Assembly: GCA_018266075.1 (NCBI GenBank)
Contig: JAFEBB010000012.1
Coordinates: 1-64,000 of the forward strand
Length of the DNA stretch: 64,000 nt
Direction: 5' to 3'
Origin: Deltaproteobacteria bacterium
GTDB lineage: Bacteria; Myxococcota; Myxococcia; Myxococcales; SZAS-1
Positions 49,371 to 57,497 of the stretch are shown one piece after another; position 1 is the first letter of the stretch, and each line of letters opens with the position of its first letter. A program made the position numbers and the translations under genes. The notes below the pieces were generated by a model. That model was not told the origin of the DNA and did no database searches. It was given only the letters and a program-made list of their open reading frames with translations.

Positions 49371-49808
49371 ATGGCCAGCACTTCGGAGCTCATCGTGACC
49401 CTGCCAGGCGGGCGGCGGGTCGACGCCCAACTGGGCGGACACGTCATCCACACCGATCAGCCGCTCGACAACGGCGGCCAGGACACCGCGCCCTCGCCAT
49501 TCGAGCTCTTCTTGGCGGCGATGGGCACCTGCGCGGGGATCTTCGTGCAGGGCTTCTGCGCCAGCCGCGGTCTGGCCACCGAGGGCATCCAAATCGTCGA
49601 GCGGCCCCACTACGACGCGCACGGCGTGCTCACCGACGTGGAGCTGGAGCTCAAGCTCCCTGCGGGCTTCCCCGTGAAGTACCGTGAGCCGCTGGTGCGG
49701 GTGATCGAGCAGTGCTCGGTGAAGCGGGCCATCCAGAACCACCCGAGCTTCACGGTGAAGACCACCGTCGCCGGCGGCGGGGCGTCCGAGGCGGCACGGC
49801 CCGCTTGA
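49371..49808 (+). CDS. OsmC-family (YhfA-like) thiol peroxidase-like protein
   Basis: The 145-residue protein starts at ATG 49371 after GGAGG. It has the two conserved cysteines of the OsmC fold (GTCAGIFVQGF and EQCSVKRAI) and the PSPFELFLAAMG helix. OsmC/Ohr proteins reduce organic peroxides or handle persulfides using this Cys pair. It is divergent from the small CxxC gene and lies 30 nt upstream of the sigma factor gene. Confidence 0.9.
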   Translation: MASTSELIVTLPGGRRVDAQLGGHVIHTDQPLDNGGQDTAPSPFELFLAAMGTCAGIFVQGFCASRGLATEGIQIVERPHYDAHGVLTDVELELKLPAGFPVKYREPLVRVIEQCSVKRAIQNHPSFTVKTTVAGGGASEAARPA

Positions 49809-49838
49809 TCGCGGCCGAATCCGCCTTACAGGTTCCCC

Positions 49839-50654
49839 ATGGCCGAGCGCGACGATGAGCTCCTGGAGAAGGCCCGACACGGCGACGGCGCCGCGTTGGA
49901 TGCGCTGCTCGCGCGCCACGAGCGGCAGATCTTCCGCTTCGGGCTGCGCATGTGCGGCTCCGAGGAGGACGCGCGCGAGGTGCTCCAGGAGACCCTGATG
50001 GCCGCGTTCAAGAACCTGCCTGGCTTTCGCGGAGAGGCGGATCTGTCGACGTGGCTGTACCAGCTGGCGCGGAGCTTCTGCATCAAGTCGCGGCGCAAGC
50101 GCGTGGGCGAGCCTGCCACGCACGAGGCGCTCGAGGGCGATGCCATGAGCGCGCTCGCCAGCGAGGCGCCATCGCCCGATGCGCAGGCACACGCCCGCGA
50201 GCTCGGCGACGTTCTCCAGGCCGCCATCCGCGCCCTGCCGGACGACTACCGCGAGATCGTGATCCTCAAGGACGTGGAAGGCCTCTCGGCCGACGAGGCC
50301 GCGAAGGTGCTCGACGAGGACGTGGCCGCGGTGAAGAGCCGCCTCCACCGCGCGCGCATGCAGCTCCGCCACAACCTCGCCACGCTTCTCGGTTCGGCCG
50401 AGGCGGCGGGCGTCGAGCCGTGTCCGGAGCTCGCGGAGCAGCTCTCGCGCTATGTGGCGCACGAGATCGATCAGGCGGCGTGCGTGGCGCTGGAGAAGCA
50501 CCTCGCGACCTGCGATCGCTGTGCTGGCGCGTGCGAGTCCTTGCAGCGCACGGTCTCGCTGTGTCGACAGATTCCCGGCGACGCCGTCCCCGCGCCGGTG
50601 CGGAGCGCGGTGCGGCAGGCGCTCGTCTCGATGATGGGTCAAGCCGGAGCTTGA
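49839..50654 (+). CDS. ECF sigma factor with fused zinc-finger (zf-HC2) domain
   Basis: Residues 1-90 hold sigma region 2 (DALLARHERQIFRFGLRMCG, EVLQETLMAAFKNLPGFRGE, STWLYQLARSFC). Residues 128-180 hold region 4 (ALPDDYREIVILKDVEGLSADEA, SRLHRARMQLRH). The remaining 90 residues have a zf-HC2/ZAS-type signature, His221-x3-Cys225-x2-Cys228 preceded by Cys195, like the anti-sigma domain that normally sits in a separate protein. The fusion suggests a self-contained redox or zinc switch. It is followed after 11 nt by a thioredoxin gene. Confidence 0.9.
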   Translation: MAERDDELLEKARHGDGAALDALLARHERQIFRFGLRMCGSEEDAREVLQETLMAAFKNLPGFRGEADLSTWLYQLARSFCIKSRRKRVGEPATHEALEGDAMSALASEAPSPDAQAHARELGDVLQAAIRALPDDYREIVILKDVEGLSADEAAKVLDEDVAAVKSRLHRARMQLRHNLATLLGSAEAAGVEPCPELAEQLSRYVAHEIDQAACVALEKHLATCDRCAGACESLQRTVSLCRQIPGDAVPAPVRSAVRQALVSMMGQAGA

Positions 50655-50665
50655 AGGAGCGCGTC

Positions 50666-51118
50666 ATGCAGATCTTCCGTTGCTCGAGTTGTGGCCAGCT
50701 CAACCGCATCGCCGCGGCGCGCGAAGGTTCGCCCGTGTGTGGCGCGTGCAAGAAGACGCTCGACCTTTCGGGCGCGCCGCAGGAGGTCGATGCCGCTTCG
50801 ATGCGTGACGCCATCGCTCGCGCACCGGTGCCGGTGCTCGTCGATTTCTGGGCGCCGTGGTGTGGGCCGTGTCGGCGGGCTGCGCCCATGCTCGATGCGC
50901 TCGCGCGCGAGCGCGCCGGTCAGGTGCTGGTGCTCAAGGTGAACAGTGACGACCACCCGGACGCGGCCGCGCCGCTGGGCATCCAGGGCATTCCCACGTT
51001 CGTGATGTTCCGCGGCGGACGCGAGGCCGCGCGGCAGGTGGGCCTGCCACCGCCTGATGGATTTGCGCGGTGGATCGATTCACAACTCGAGTCGGCGCGC
51101 GTCGCCGCCAGCCCCTGA
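50666..51118 (+). CDS. trxC: Thioredoxin-2-like protein with N-terminal zinc ribbon
   Basis: The 150-residue protein has an N-terminal Cys4 zinc ribbon (CSSCGQLN at 6-9, CGAC at 25-28), as in E. coli Trx2. A thioredoxin domain with active site WCGPC (Cys66, Cys69), GIQGIPTF cis-Pro loop and full length follows. It would reduce protein disulfides under oxidative stress. AAGGAG lies just upstream and the gene overlaps nothing; it looks co-transcribed with the sigma factor gene. Confidence 0.92.
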   Translation: MQIFRCSSCGQLNRIAAAREGSPVCGACKKTLDLSGAPQEVDAASMRDAIARAPVPVLVDFWAPWCGPCRRAAPMLDALARERAGQVLVLKVNSDDHPDAAAPLGIQGIPTFVMFRGGREAARQVGLPPPDGFARWIDSQLESARVAASP

Positions 51119-51127
51119 GAGGGACCC

Positions 51128-51532
51128 ATGTCCAAGCACGACGTGCCATACGGCTACACCCGCGAGCTCCCCGGCGCGACCTTCGAGCAGGCGGTGCAGC
51201 GCACCACCGACGCGCTCAAGGCGGAGGGCTTCGGTGTGCTCACCTCCATCGACGTCCAGGAGACGCTCAAGAAGAAGCTCAACGCCGACTTCCGCAAGTT
51301 CGTGATCCTCGGCGCCTGCAATCCAGTGCTGGCGCAGCGCGCGCTCGCCGCCGAGCTGGGCGTGGGTTTGCTGCTGCCGTGCAACGTGACCGTGTTCGAG
51401 GGCGACGGCGGCGACGTGGTGGTGCAGGTGGTGAAGCCCGCCGCCATGTTCCAGGTCGTCCAGAAGCCGGAGCTGGAGCCCGTGGCGCGCGAGGCCGACG
51501 AGCGGCTGCGGCGCGCGATCGAGAAGCTCTGA
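51128..51532 (+). CDS. DUF302 family protein
   Basis: The 134-residue protein has the DUF302 signature (GATFEQAVQRTTDALKAEGFGVLTSID, then FVILGACNPVLAQRALAAE and LLLPCNVTVFE). It begins 9 nt after trxC, so it belongs to the same transcript. DUF302 proteins are found near rhodanese and other thiol genes in several lineages; the biochemical role is unknown. Confidence 0.93.
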   Translation: MSKHDVPYGYTRELPGATFEQAVQRTTDALKAEGFGVLTSIDVQETLKKKLNADFRKFVILGACNPVLAQRALAAELGVGLLLPCNVTVFEGDGGDVVVQVVKPAAMFQVVQKPELEPVAREADERLRRAIEKL

Positions 51533-51540
51533 GCCGAGCG

Positions 51541-51993
51541 TCACTTGCCCCGGAAGGCGAGGACGGGGACGCGCGCGTGGCGAACCACCGTCTCCGCCAC
51601 CGAGCCCATCACCAGGCGCTGGATGCCCGTGCGCCCGTGCGTGCCGACCACGATGAGGTCGACGCCGTTCTGCTCGGCGTAGGTGCAGAGGGTCTCCGTG
51701 GGTGGGCCGTCGAGGGTCACGAAGGTGGCGTTCGCGCCGGCGGCCTTGAGCCGCGCCAGCTCGGCCGCGCCCGCCTCCTGGGCTGCCTTGCGGACCGCGT
51801 CCTGGAAGGTCTTGCCCTCGTGGAGGTGGGCGAGGTTGCCGTCGTAGTCCACGTAGTCCACGAGCGGCGTCACGTGCACGAGAACCAGGCCTGCTCCGAG
51901 CGATCGGGCGAGGTCGACGGCGGCGTCGGCGGCGCGGCGCGAAGGCTCGCTGAAGTCCGTCGCCACAAGGATGCGCTTCACGATGAACGGCAT
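51541..51993 (-). CDS. Universal stress protein (UspA family)
   Basis: The 150-residue protein has the Usp fold: RILVATDFSEPSRRAADAAVDLA at the start and the ATP-binding motif VVGTHGRTGIQRLVMGSVAE near the end (G-x2-G-x9-GS). ATP binding is likely. It is convergent with the DUF302 gene, with 8 nt between stop codons. Confidence 0.95.
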   Translation of the reverse strand: MPFIVKRILVATDFSEPSRRAADAAVDLARSLGAGLVLVHVTPLVDYVDYDGNLAHLHEGKTFQDAVRKAAQEAGAAELARLKAAGANATFVTLDGPPTETLCTYAEQNGVDLIVVGTHGRTGIQRLVMGSVAETVVRHARVPVLAFRGK

Positions 51994-52014
51994 GTCGGCT
52001 CCGAGGTGCGTTCC

Positions 52015-52989
52015 TCAGCGTACCGCATGGCGGGGGTGAGCCGGGCGGCTCCGGCTGCCATGGCCGGTGCCGCCCCGGTTGCCGCGGAGGCAGCTCCCGT
52101 CGTCGCAGCTGCCGGTGTCGCCGGTGCTCCCGTCGGTCGAGCCGTCGGTTCCGGTGTCGCCCGAGGTGGTGCTCCCGTCGGTGCCGCCGATGTCGCCCGA
52201 TCCGCCGATGTCGCCCGAGCCGTCCGTGCAGCTCGGATCGGTGCACCCGGTGTCGCCGCCGGAGGTGCCGCTGGACCCGTCGTCGTAGCAGGCGCCGCCA
52301 CTGCAGTACGCGCCGGCCCCGCAGTCCGCGTCGGAGCTGCACCCGTAGGGGTCGCTGGCGTAGCAGGCGCCCCCGCTGCAGTACTCACCGGGTCCGCAGT
52401 CGAAGTCGGAGCCGCAGCCCGACGCGCCGTCGGACACGCACGCGCCCTGGTCGCAGAACGAGCCATCGCCACAGTCGGCGTCGGAGCTGCACTCGAAGCC
52501 GCAGGAGAAGTCGCAGATGCCGCCGATACAGGCCGCGCCCACGCCGCAGTCCAGATCGGAGCCGCAGGCGGGCTCGCCGCCGCTGCAGTCCGGGAGCGGC
52601 GCCGAGGAGGTGCAGGCGCCCGCCACACAAGCCAGGCCCGGGAGGCAGGTGCTCGTCGAGGTGCAGGGCGCGCCCTGCCCGTGCGGGACGATGCAGGTGG
52701 CGGTGTTCGAGAGGCAGCTGAGCCCGGCGGCGCAGGCCTGGCTTCTTCCGCACGGCGTCCCCGCGTTGCCCGGCACGGCGCAGGCGCCCTGGTCCGAGCA
52801 CAGCAGGCCGACCGCGCAGTCGCTGTCGCCGCAGCAGACGCCGCCCAGGCCCTGGCTGCCGTGCGGCTGGGAGGCGACACCGGATGGGCCCGAGCCCTCA
52901 TCGAAGCGTCGCCGGCGGGGAGAGGTGCATGCCACCCCGCCCCAGACGGCGATGGCGACCAACGCGTGAACCCGAGTCGGCCCGACCAT
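52015..52989 (-). CDS. Cys-rich secreted lipoprotein
   Basis: ATG 52989 gives 324 residues with a signal peptide and Cys (IAVWGGVAC). The body is tandem short Cys repeats of about 25-35 residues (CGSDLDCGVGAACIGG, CSSDADCGDGSFC, CGSDFDCGPGEYCSGG, CSSDADCGAGAYCSGG) with similar repeats before. A Ser/Gly/Asp/Thr stretch and a basic Arg/His tail follow. It is a myxobacterial surface-repeat type, different from DUF4215. Function unknown. It lies 21 nt before the Usp gene on the same strand. Confidence 0.82.
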   Translation of the reverse strand: MVGPTRVHALVAIAVWGGVACTSPRRRRFDEGSGPSGVASQPHGSQGLGGVCCGDSDCAVGLLCSDQGACAVPGNAGTPCGRSQACAAGLSCLSNTATCIVPHGQGAPCTSTSTCLPGLACVAGACTSSAPLPDCSGGEPACGSDLDCGVGAACIGGICDFSCGFECSSDADCGDGSFCDQGACVSDGASGCGSDFDCGPGEYCSGGACYASDPYGCSSDADCGAGAYCSGGACYDDGSSGTSGGDTGCTDPSCTDGSGDIGGSGDIGGTDGSTTSGDTGTDGSTDGSTGDTGSCDDGSCLRGNRGGTGHGSRSRPAHPRHAVR

Positions 52990-53103
52990 GGCTCGCCCCT
53001 TGCGTTCCGAGCGTTCAGACGAGCGAGCGGTGCAGGTATTCACCCGCGGGCATGGCGCAAGAAATCCGCATGCAGTGCGGCAGGTTGCGCGTGGCGCCGC
53101 CGG

Positions 53104-53913
53104 TCAGCGGTACAGCTCGGCGGCGAGCCGATCGCGGAACTCGTTGGCCAGCTCGGACCGCGGCCCCACCACGTCGAAGAGCTCCAGCATCGCCTTGCGC
53201 GCGCGCTCGCCTTCCTCGTTGCGGCGGTGCTGCGCCACCTGCCCCAACAAGAGCTCCAGCGCCTCGCGGTGCTTGCCGGTCGCACCGAGGGTGAACGCGT
53301 GCCCGAGCGCGTCGCCGCCTGGGCCGGCCTGCGTCGCCCGGATCTGGAGTCGCAGCGCGGCGAGCTCACGGGCCAGCTTGGCTTCAGCTTCTGGATCGAG
53401 CCGGTCGAGCAGCGCCACCGCCGCCGCCGCGTCGCCGTGCTGAAGCTCGAGCCTGGCCAGCGCCAGCAGCGTGGGGCCATGCTTGGGGAACTTCTCCAGC
53501 ACGGAGCGGAGCGCGTCCCGGACCTGGTCGGGGGCCTGGTCGAGTGCAATCTGGCTGAGCGCCACATCCGCGGGGTTCGGGCCCAGCTTCTCGAGGAACC
53601 CGCGCACTGCGGGCTCGGGCTGCGCGCCCACGAACTCCGCGATCACCTCGCCGCGATGAAAGGCCTTCACCGCCGGGATGCCCTGGATGCCGAGCTGCGA
53701 GGCGATCCTGGGGTTCTCGTCGACGTTCACCTTGGCGAGCAGCCACGCGCCGCCGCTCTCGGCGGCAAGCCGCTCCAGCACGGGCCCGAGCGCGCGGCAA
53801 GGGCCGCACCAGGGCGCCCAGAAGTCGACCACCACCGGGCGGCTCGAGCTCTCCGCCAGCACCTCGCCGCTGAAGGTGTCGTCGGTGACGTCGCGAAGGT
53901 GGGCAGTGCTCAT
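53104..53913 (-). CDS. Thioredoxin-TPR protein (CnoX/YbbN-like)
   Basis: ATG 53913 with GGAGG 9 nt upstream gives 269 residues. An N-terminal thioredoxin domain has WCGPC at 35-39 and GIQGIPAVKAF. The C-terminal 150 residues are TPR-like helices (ALSQIALDQAPDQVRDAL, ALARLELQHGDAAAAVALL, RELAALRLQIRATQAGP). CnoX protects unfolded proteins from overoxidation and hands them to GroEL. E. coli CnoX lacks a Cys pair, whereas this has a full CxxC, so it may also reduce disulfides. Confidence 0.92.
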   Translation of the reverse strand: MSTAHLRDVTDDTFSGEVLAESSSRPVVVDFWAPWCGPCRALGPVLERLAAESGGAWLLAKVNVDENPRIASQLGIQGIPAVKAFHRGEVIAEFVGAQPEPAVRGFLEKLGPNPADVALSQIALDQAPDQVRDALRSVLEKFPKHGPTLLALARLELQHGDAAAAVALLDRLDPEAEAKLARELAALRLQIRATQAGPGGDALGHAFTLGATGKHREALELLLGQVAQHRRNEEGERARKAMLELFDVVGPRSELANEFRDRLAAELYR

Positions 53914-53973
53914 CTCGAAGGCCTCCACGGGGTGAGAGCCACCGGGACATCCGACGATTCGTCGGACGCGACT

Positions 53974-54951
53974 CTATGCCGGCGGCCCGATGAGGTGCAT
54001 GGCGATCGCTGCGGCGGAGAGCGAGGCCACGGCCAACCAGAGCAGCAGCCCCTGCACGAGCGGCCGCACGCCCACCGACCTGAGCGCGGCGGGCGAGAGG
54101 TTCACGCCGATGACGAAGAGGGTGAGCACCATCAGCCGGCGCGCGAGCGAGGCCACCACGTCTCCCGCGGGGCGAAGGGCGGGCACCCACGTCACCAGCG
54201 CCGCTGCCAGGAGGAAGCCGAGGATGAACCAGGGGCGCGTGGCGCGTCCGGTCGCGCGGGCCTCGCCCGAGCGCGCGGTCCACGCCGCCAGGCCCACCGT
54301 GAGGGGGATGATCCAAAGTGCCCGGGCGAGCTTCACCGTGGTCGCCAGCTCCAGGGCGCGCGGGCCATATCCCATGGCCGCGCCCACCACCGAGCTCGTG
54401 TCGTGAATGGCCAGCGCGGCCCAGAGCCCGAACTGCGACTCCGAGAGCCCGAGCCCGTGGCCAATGCCGGGAAAGAGCAGGAGCGCGGCGGCGTTGAGCA
54501 GAAAGACCGTGCCCAGGGCCACCGACGCCTCGCGCTCCTCGGCCCGCACCACCGGCACCGCCGCGGCGATGGCGCTTCCGCCGCAGATCGCGGTGCCGAT
54601 GCTGATGAGCAATCCGGTCTTGCCCTGCACGCCGAGCAGGCGCGCCAGGAGCAGCCCCAGGGCCAGGGCCGCGGCGATGCTGATCGCCGTGGCGCCCAGG
54701 CCCTGAAGGCCGGCCCGCGCCACCGCGCGGAGGTCCATGCCTGCACCCAGGCCCACCACGCTCAGGGCGAGCATGCGGTGGGGCAGCTTGCGGGTGACGG
54801 CCGCGTGGGGGTTGCCGACGAGCAGGGCCAGCGCGCAGCCGCCCACGAGGGCCAAGCCACCCGAGGCGCCCGGCAGCAAGCAGAGCAGGGCCCCGAGCGG
54901 CACCAGCCACCGGCCCAGTGCTTCGCGTCCTGGAGAAGAGACCGCAACCAT
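53974..54951 (-). CDS. YeiH-family putative sulfate/sulfonate-linked permease
   Basis: The 325-residue membrane protein shows the YeiH/PF03601 pattern: LPHRMLALSVVGLGAGMDL, GTAICGGSAIAAAVPVV, AALAIHDTSSVVGAAMGYG and LATTVKLARALWIIP. It has about ten transmembrane helices. Members are called putative sulfate exporters; the transported solute has not been firmly shown. I used ATG 54951. It lies 60 nt downstream of the CnoX-like gene start on the same strand, reading toward it. Confidence 0.9.
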   Translation of the reverse strand: MVAVSSPGREALGRWLVPLGALLCLLPGASGGLALVGGCALALLVGNPHAAVTRKLPHRMLALSVVGLGAGMDLRAVARAGLQGLGATAISIAAALALGLLLARLLGVQGKTGLLISIGTAICGGSAIAAAVPVVRAEEREASVALGTVFLLNAAALLLFPGIGHGLGLSESQFGLWAALAIHDTSSVVGAAMGYGPRALELATTVKLARALWIIPLTVGLAAWTARSGEARATGRATRPWFILGFLLAAALVTWVPALRPAGDVVASLARRLMVLTLFVIGVNLSPAALRSVGVRPLVQGLLLWLAVASLSAAAIAMHLIGPPA

Positions 54952-55019
54952 CTTCGTGTTGGCCACTCCCGTCGTCAGGCACGGGCGGGCCGCTTTCATG
55001 CAGCCGGGAGGCGCCGGCG

Positions 55020-55181
55020 TCAACGCCCGCGGGGAGAGGGAGGGGGCGAGGTCGCGCCCTGAGCCTGGCGACACCTGCACCGCTCCGCAGGCGGCACGCG
55101 GGCGAGCGCCTGCTCGATGTGGGCGCCACAGCCGGCCCACGTCGGCTTGCCACAGCTGGGACAACGGACTTGTGCGCACAT
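55020..55181 (-). CDS. Small Cys-rich protein with CGKPTWAGCG motif (copy 2)
   Basis: The 53-residue frame reads CPSCGKPTWAGCGAHIEQAL, then VPPAERCRCRQ and a basic tail. It matches copy 1 (49095..49262) along the core, differing at a few positions. It lies upstream of the YeiH-like gene on the same strand, with a 68-nt gap, and 65 nt after the stop of the next gene. Two copies in one stress island suggest both are used. Confidence 0.82.
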   Translation of the reverse strand: MCAQVRCPSCGKPTWAGCGAHIEQALARVPPAERCRCRQAQGATSPPPSPRGR

Positions 55182-55246
55182 CGGCGGCTCTCCTGGAGCG
55201 GACCTTCGTGAGAGCCAGCCGCGTGGAATTCGATTCGCGGGCCGCG

Positions 55247-55696
55247 CTACTGCCCACGGCGGCGCCAGGCGGACCAGAGCGGCGTCCCATCGGGCTCGCG
55301 GAGCTTGAGCACGTCGTCGCCGCGCTGCACCTCCGTGGCGATGACTGAGGGCGTCTTGTCGATGGTGACCTTGGAGCCCGTCACCCGGATGGTCTCGTTG
55401 GCCTTGAGTTGAAGCTCCTGGTTCTCGATGAACCAGCTCGGCCCGAGGTGCACGTCGAAGTTGCCTTCGGCGGTCTTGAGCGTCACGTGGGTCCCGGTCA
55501 TGTTCATCCCGCGGTGGGGGACCTTCCGGACCTCGGTGATCGTGCCCTCGAGGGTGGTCACCGTCTTGGGGTCGAAGTACTGCATGTACATGGCGCCGGG
55601 ACCGCGACCGCCTCGACCACCACCAGGGGGCCCCATCTGTGCGGCCGCCGAGAGCGGGAGCAGGGCGAGAAGGGCAATGGACCAGGTACGCAGCAT
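55247..55696 (-). CDS. Small exported OB-fold-like protein
   Basis: ATG 55696 with GGAGG upstream gives 149 residues and a signal peptide cleaved near SAAAQ. A Gly-rich turn precedes a beta-rich domain (VTTLEGTITEVRKV, GTHVTLKTAEGNFDVHLGPSWF, LKANETIRVTGSKV). This resembles the periplasmic bacterial OB-fold type; the ligand is unknown. The end is strongly basic. Confidence 0.8.
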   Translation of the reverse strand: MLRTWSIALLALLPLSAAAQMGPPGGGRGGRGPGAMYMQYFDPKTVTTLEGTITEVRKVPHRGMNMTGTHVTLKTAEGNFDVHLGPSWFIENQELQLKANETIRVTGSKVTIDKTPSVIATEVQRGDDVLKLREPDGTPLWSAWRRRGQ

Positions 55697-55942
55697 GGCG
55701 TCCTCCAGGAAGATGGATTGGACCTCGGCCACCCGAAGAGCATCCGCTGTGCCAGCCTGCGGACCTGTCGGACAGCCGCGAGGTCGCTGGTGCCACGCGC
55801 TGCCGGCGCGCACGGCATGCGCGGTCCGGGTCGCACCACGCAACGTTCACGTCCAGAGGGCGTGCGGCCTGGCGAATCGAAATCGCACGGACCTGGCTCT
55901 GACCTGGCATTGCTGCAGCGGCATTCGTGTTAGCGGGGAGTC

Positions 55943-56290
55943 ATGAACGAGAACTGGATCTTCTACGCGGTCGTGGTGGGCATCTTCGTGGCCTTCACGG
56001 TCTTCAAGCGCCTCGGCCAGATCGGCGGCGAGCGCGCGCATGCGCTCGTGCAGTCGGGCGCCAAGCTGGTGGACGTGCGGACGCCCAGCGAGTTCCAGGC
56101 CGGGCACATCCCCGGCGCGGTGAACGTGCCGCTGCAGGAGCTCGGCTCCCGCGCGGGTTCGCTCGGGGAGAAGACGCGCCCCGTCGTGCTCTACTGCGCC
56201 AGCGGCGCGCGCAGCGCCATGGCGCGCTCGAGGCTCAAGGGCCTGGGCTTCACCCAGGTCTTCAACCTCGGCGCGATGAGCCGCTGGTAG
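55943..56290 (+). CDS. Membrane-anchored rhodanese-domain sulfurtransferase
   Basis: The 115-residue protein has one N-terminal transmembrane helix (FYAVVVGIFVAFTVF). A single rhodanese domain follows: VDVRTPSEFQAGHIPGAVNVP and catalytic Cys85 with loop CASGARS (Arg90). It would transfer sulfane sulfur from a persulfide to an acceptor at the membrane. It is co-located with two DUF2892 proteins; in YgaP both domains are one protein. Confidence 0.93.
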   Translation: MNENWIFYAVVVGIFVAFTVFKRLGQIGGERAHALVQSGAKLVDVRTPSEFQAGHIPGAVNVPLQELGSRAGSLGEKTRPVVLYCASGARSAMARSRLKGLGFTQVFNLGAMSRW

Positions 56291-56319
56291 CGACCTGCCG
56301 TTGGACAGACGCGGTGTGA

Positions 56320-56344
56320 AACGACGAGGTTCACTCGCGTCGTT
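56320..56344. terminator. Hairpin between rhodanese and diiron genes
   Basis: AACGACGAG (56320-56328) pairs with CTCG-c-GTCGTT (56334-56344) with one bulge and a GTTCA loop. It lies between two convergent genes and could stop transcripts from either side, but no run of T follows on either strand. Confidence 0.5.
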
Positions 56345-56351
56345 CTGACGC

Positions 56352-57497
56352 TCACATGAAGTTGCGCGTGTGCAGCGACGAGAGCGCGGCCGCGTCGTCG
56401 CTCGTGAAGCCGAGCCGCTGCAGGCGCTGACGCCGTCCAGCGTCCATGTCTGCGACGAGCGAGACCACGGCCGCGTGACCTTGTCGCAGCGCCTGCGGCT
56501 CCCACGATCCCGCCGCGAGCAGCACGAGCGCGTCGAAGACCTCGGCGTTGAGCCCGGCGGTGTTCGCGAGCGCGGCGTGTCGCCGCTCGACCGCAGCCGC
56601 GAGCTTCTCTCGCAGCGACGGCTCCTGCTCGAGGTGCTGCCCCAGATGCGCGAGGCCGAACGCCACATGCCGCGCTTCGTCCTGCCCCGCGAGCCTCGCC
56701 ACCGCGCGCGTGCACGCATCCGGCGCGTGATCGCGGATGAACGCGAGCAGCGAGAGAAAGCTCCCTTCACCGAGCACCGAGAGCAGAAAGCTGGCGATGG
56801 CGAAGTCCGGCTCGTCGAAGAGCGTGGCGAGCGACGCCTGGCCGCCCACCGTCGAGAGCCCGAGCTCGTTGCGCCGCAGCCGCGCCCGCCTCGTGAAGAC
56901 CTCGATGTGCCGCGCTTCGTCGGCGGCCTGGATGGCGAGCAGCTGCATCACCTCGCGAAAGTGCGGATGCAGCTTCGAGAGGAATCGGGTGGGCACGAGC
57001 AGCGCCGCCGTCTCGTTCTCGATGAGGTAGGTCATCACCTGCACGACCGCGTCTTCGACCTCGGGCGGATGCGTGACCGGCGCGTCCCACGGAATGGCGG
57101 TCTGGGGATCCCACTGCGCGGCGGCGGCTTGCGCGTAGAGCCGCGCGGCGTCGTCGGCCCAGAGCTCACGCTTGTTCACGAGCGCGAGGTCGAGCACGGG
57201 CACGCCGGCTTCCACGAGCGCGCCACGCGCGGCGAGTCCCCACGTCTTCGGCGCGCGCTCGGACGGCGCGTCGATTTGGCCTGCGCGCTCGGCGCCGACG
57301 CGACGATCGTGCGGCCCTCGCGTGACGACGTTTCCTGCGCACGCGTGCCCCTTCGCGCGGCACCAGGCGGGCAAGTCGACGGCGAGCGTCGGCGCGGTTC
57401 CGACCACGCGAACCTCGGCCGCGCTCGCGAGCGCCCGCGCGACGAGCAGGTGCCCGCCCTCGTCGAAGCCGAGGTCGCCGAGGTCCACGGTGGTCAT
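56352..57497 (-). CDS. Ferritin-like diiron protein, possible oxygenase
   Basis: The 381-residue protein starts at ATG 57497, overlapping the PhnD-like stop codon. It has the two helix pairs of a diiron site: ENETAALLV with ADEARHIEVF, and EGSFLSLLA with QDEARHVAFG, giving two ExxH motifs. These are the ligand patterns of ferritin-like oxidases such as AurF-type or R2-like enzymes. The first 110 residues are an unrecognised Ala/Arg-rich domain (VDLPAWCRAKG, ALVEAGVPVLDLALVN). Confidence 0.82.
   Translation of the reverse strand: MTTVDLGDLGFDEGGHLLVARALASAAEVRVVGTAPTLAVDLPAWCRAKGHACAGNVVTRGPHDRRVGAERAGQIDAPSERAPKTWGLAARGALVEAGVPVLDLALVNKRELWADDAARLYAQAAAAQWDPQTAIPWDAPVTHPPEVEDAVVQVMTYLIENETAALLVPTRFLSKLHPHFREVMQLLAIQAADEARHIEVFTRRARLRRNELGLSTVGGQASLATLFDEPDFAIASFLLSVLGEGSFLSLLAFIRDHAPDACTRAVARLAGQDEARHVAFGLAHLGQHLEQEPSLREKLAAAVERRHAALANTAGLNAEVFDALVLLAAGSWEPQALRQGHAAVVSLVADMDAGRRQRLQRLGFTSDDAAALSSLHTRNFM

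Noticed and set aside
51070-55062. 1330-codon plus-strand frame over the stress island
   Set aside because: It runs over several well-supported minus-strand genes (CnoX-like, YeiH-like, Usp) and has antisense composition throughout.
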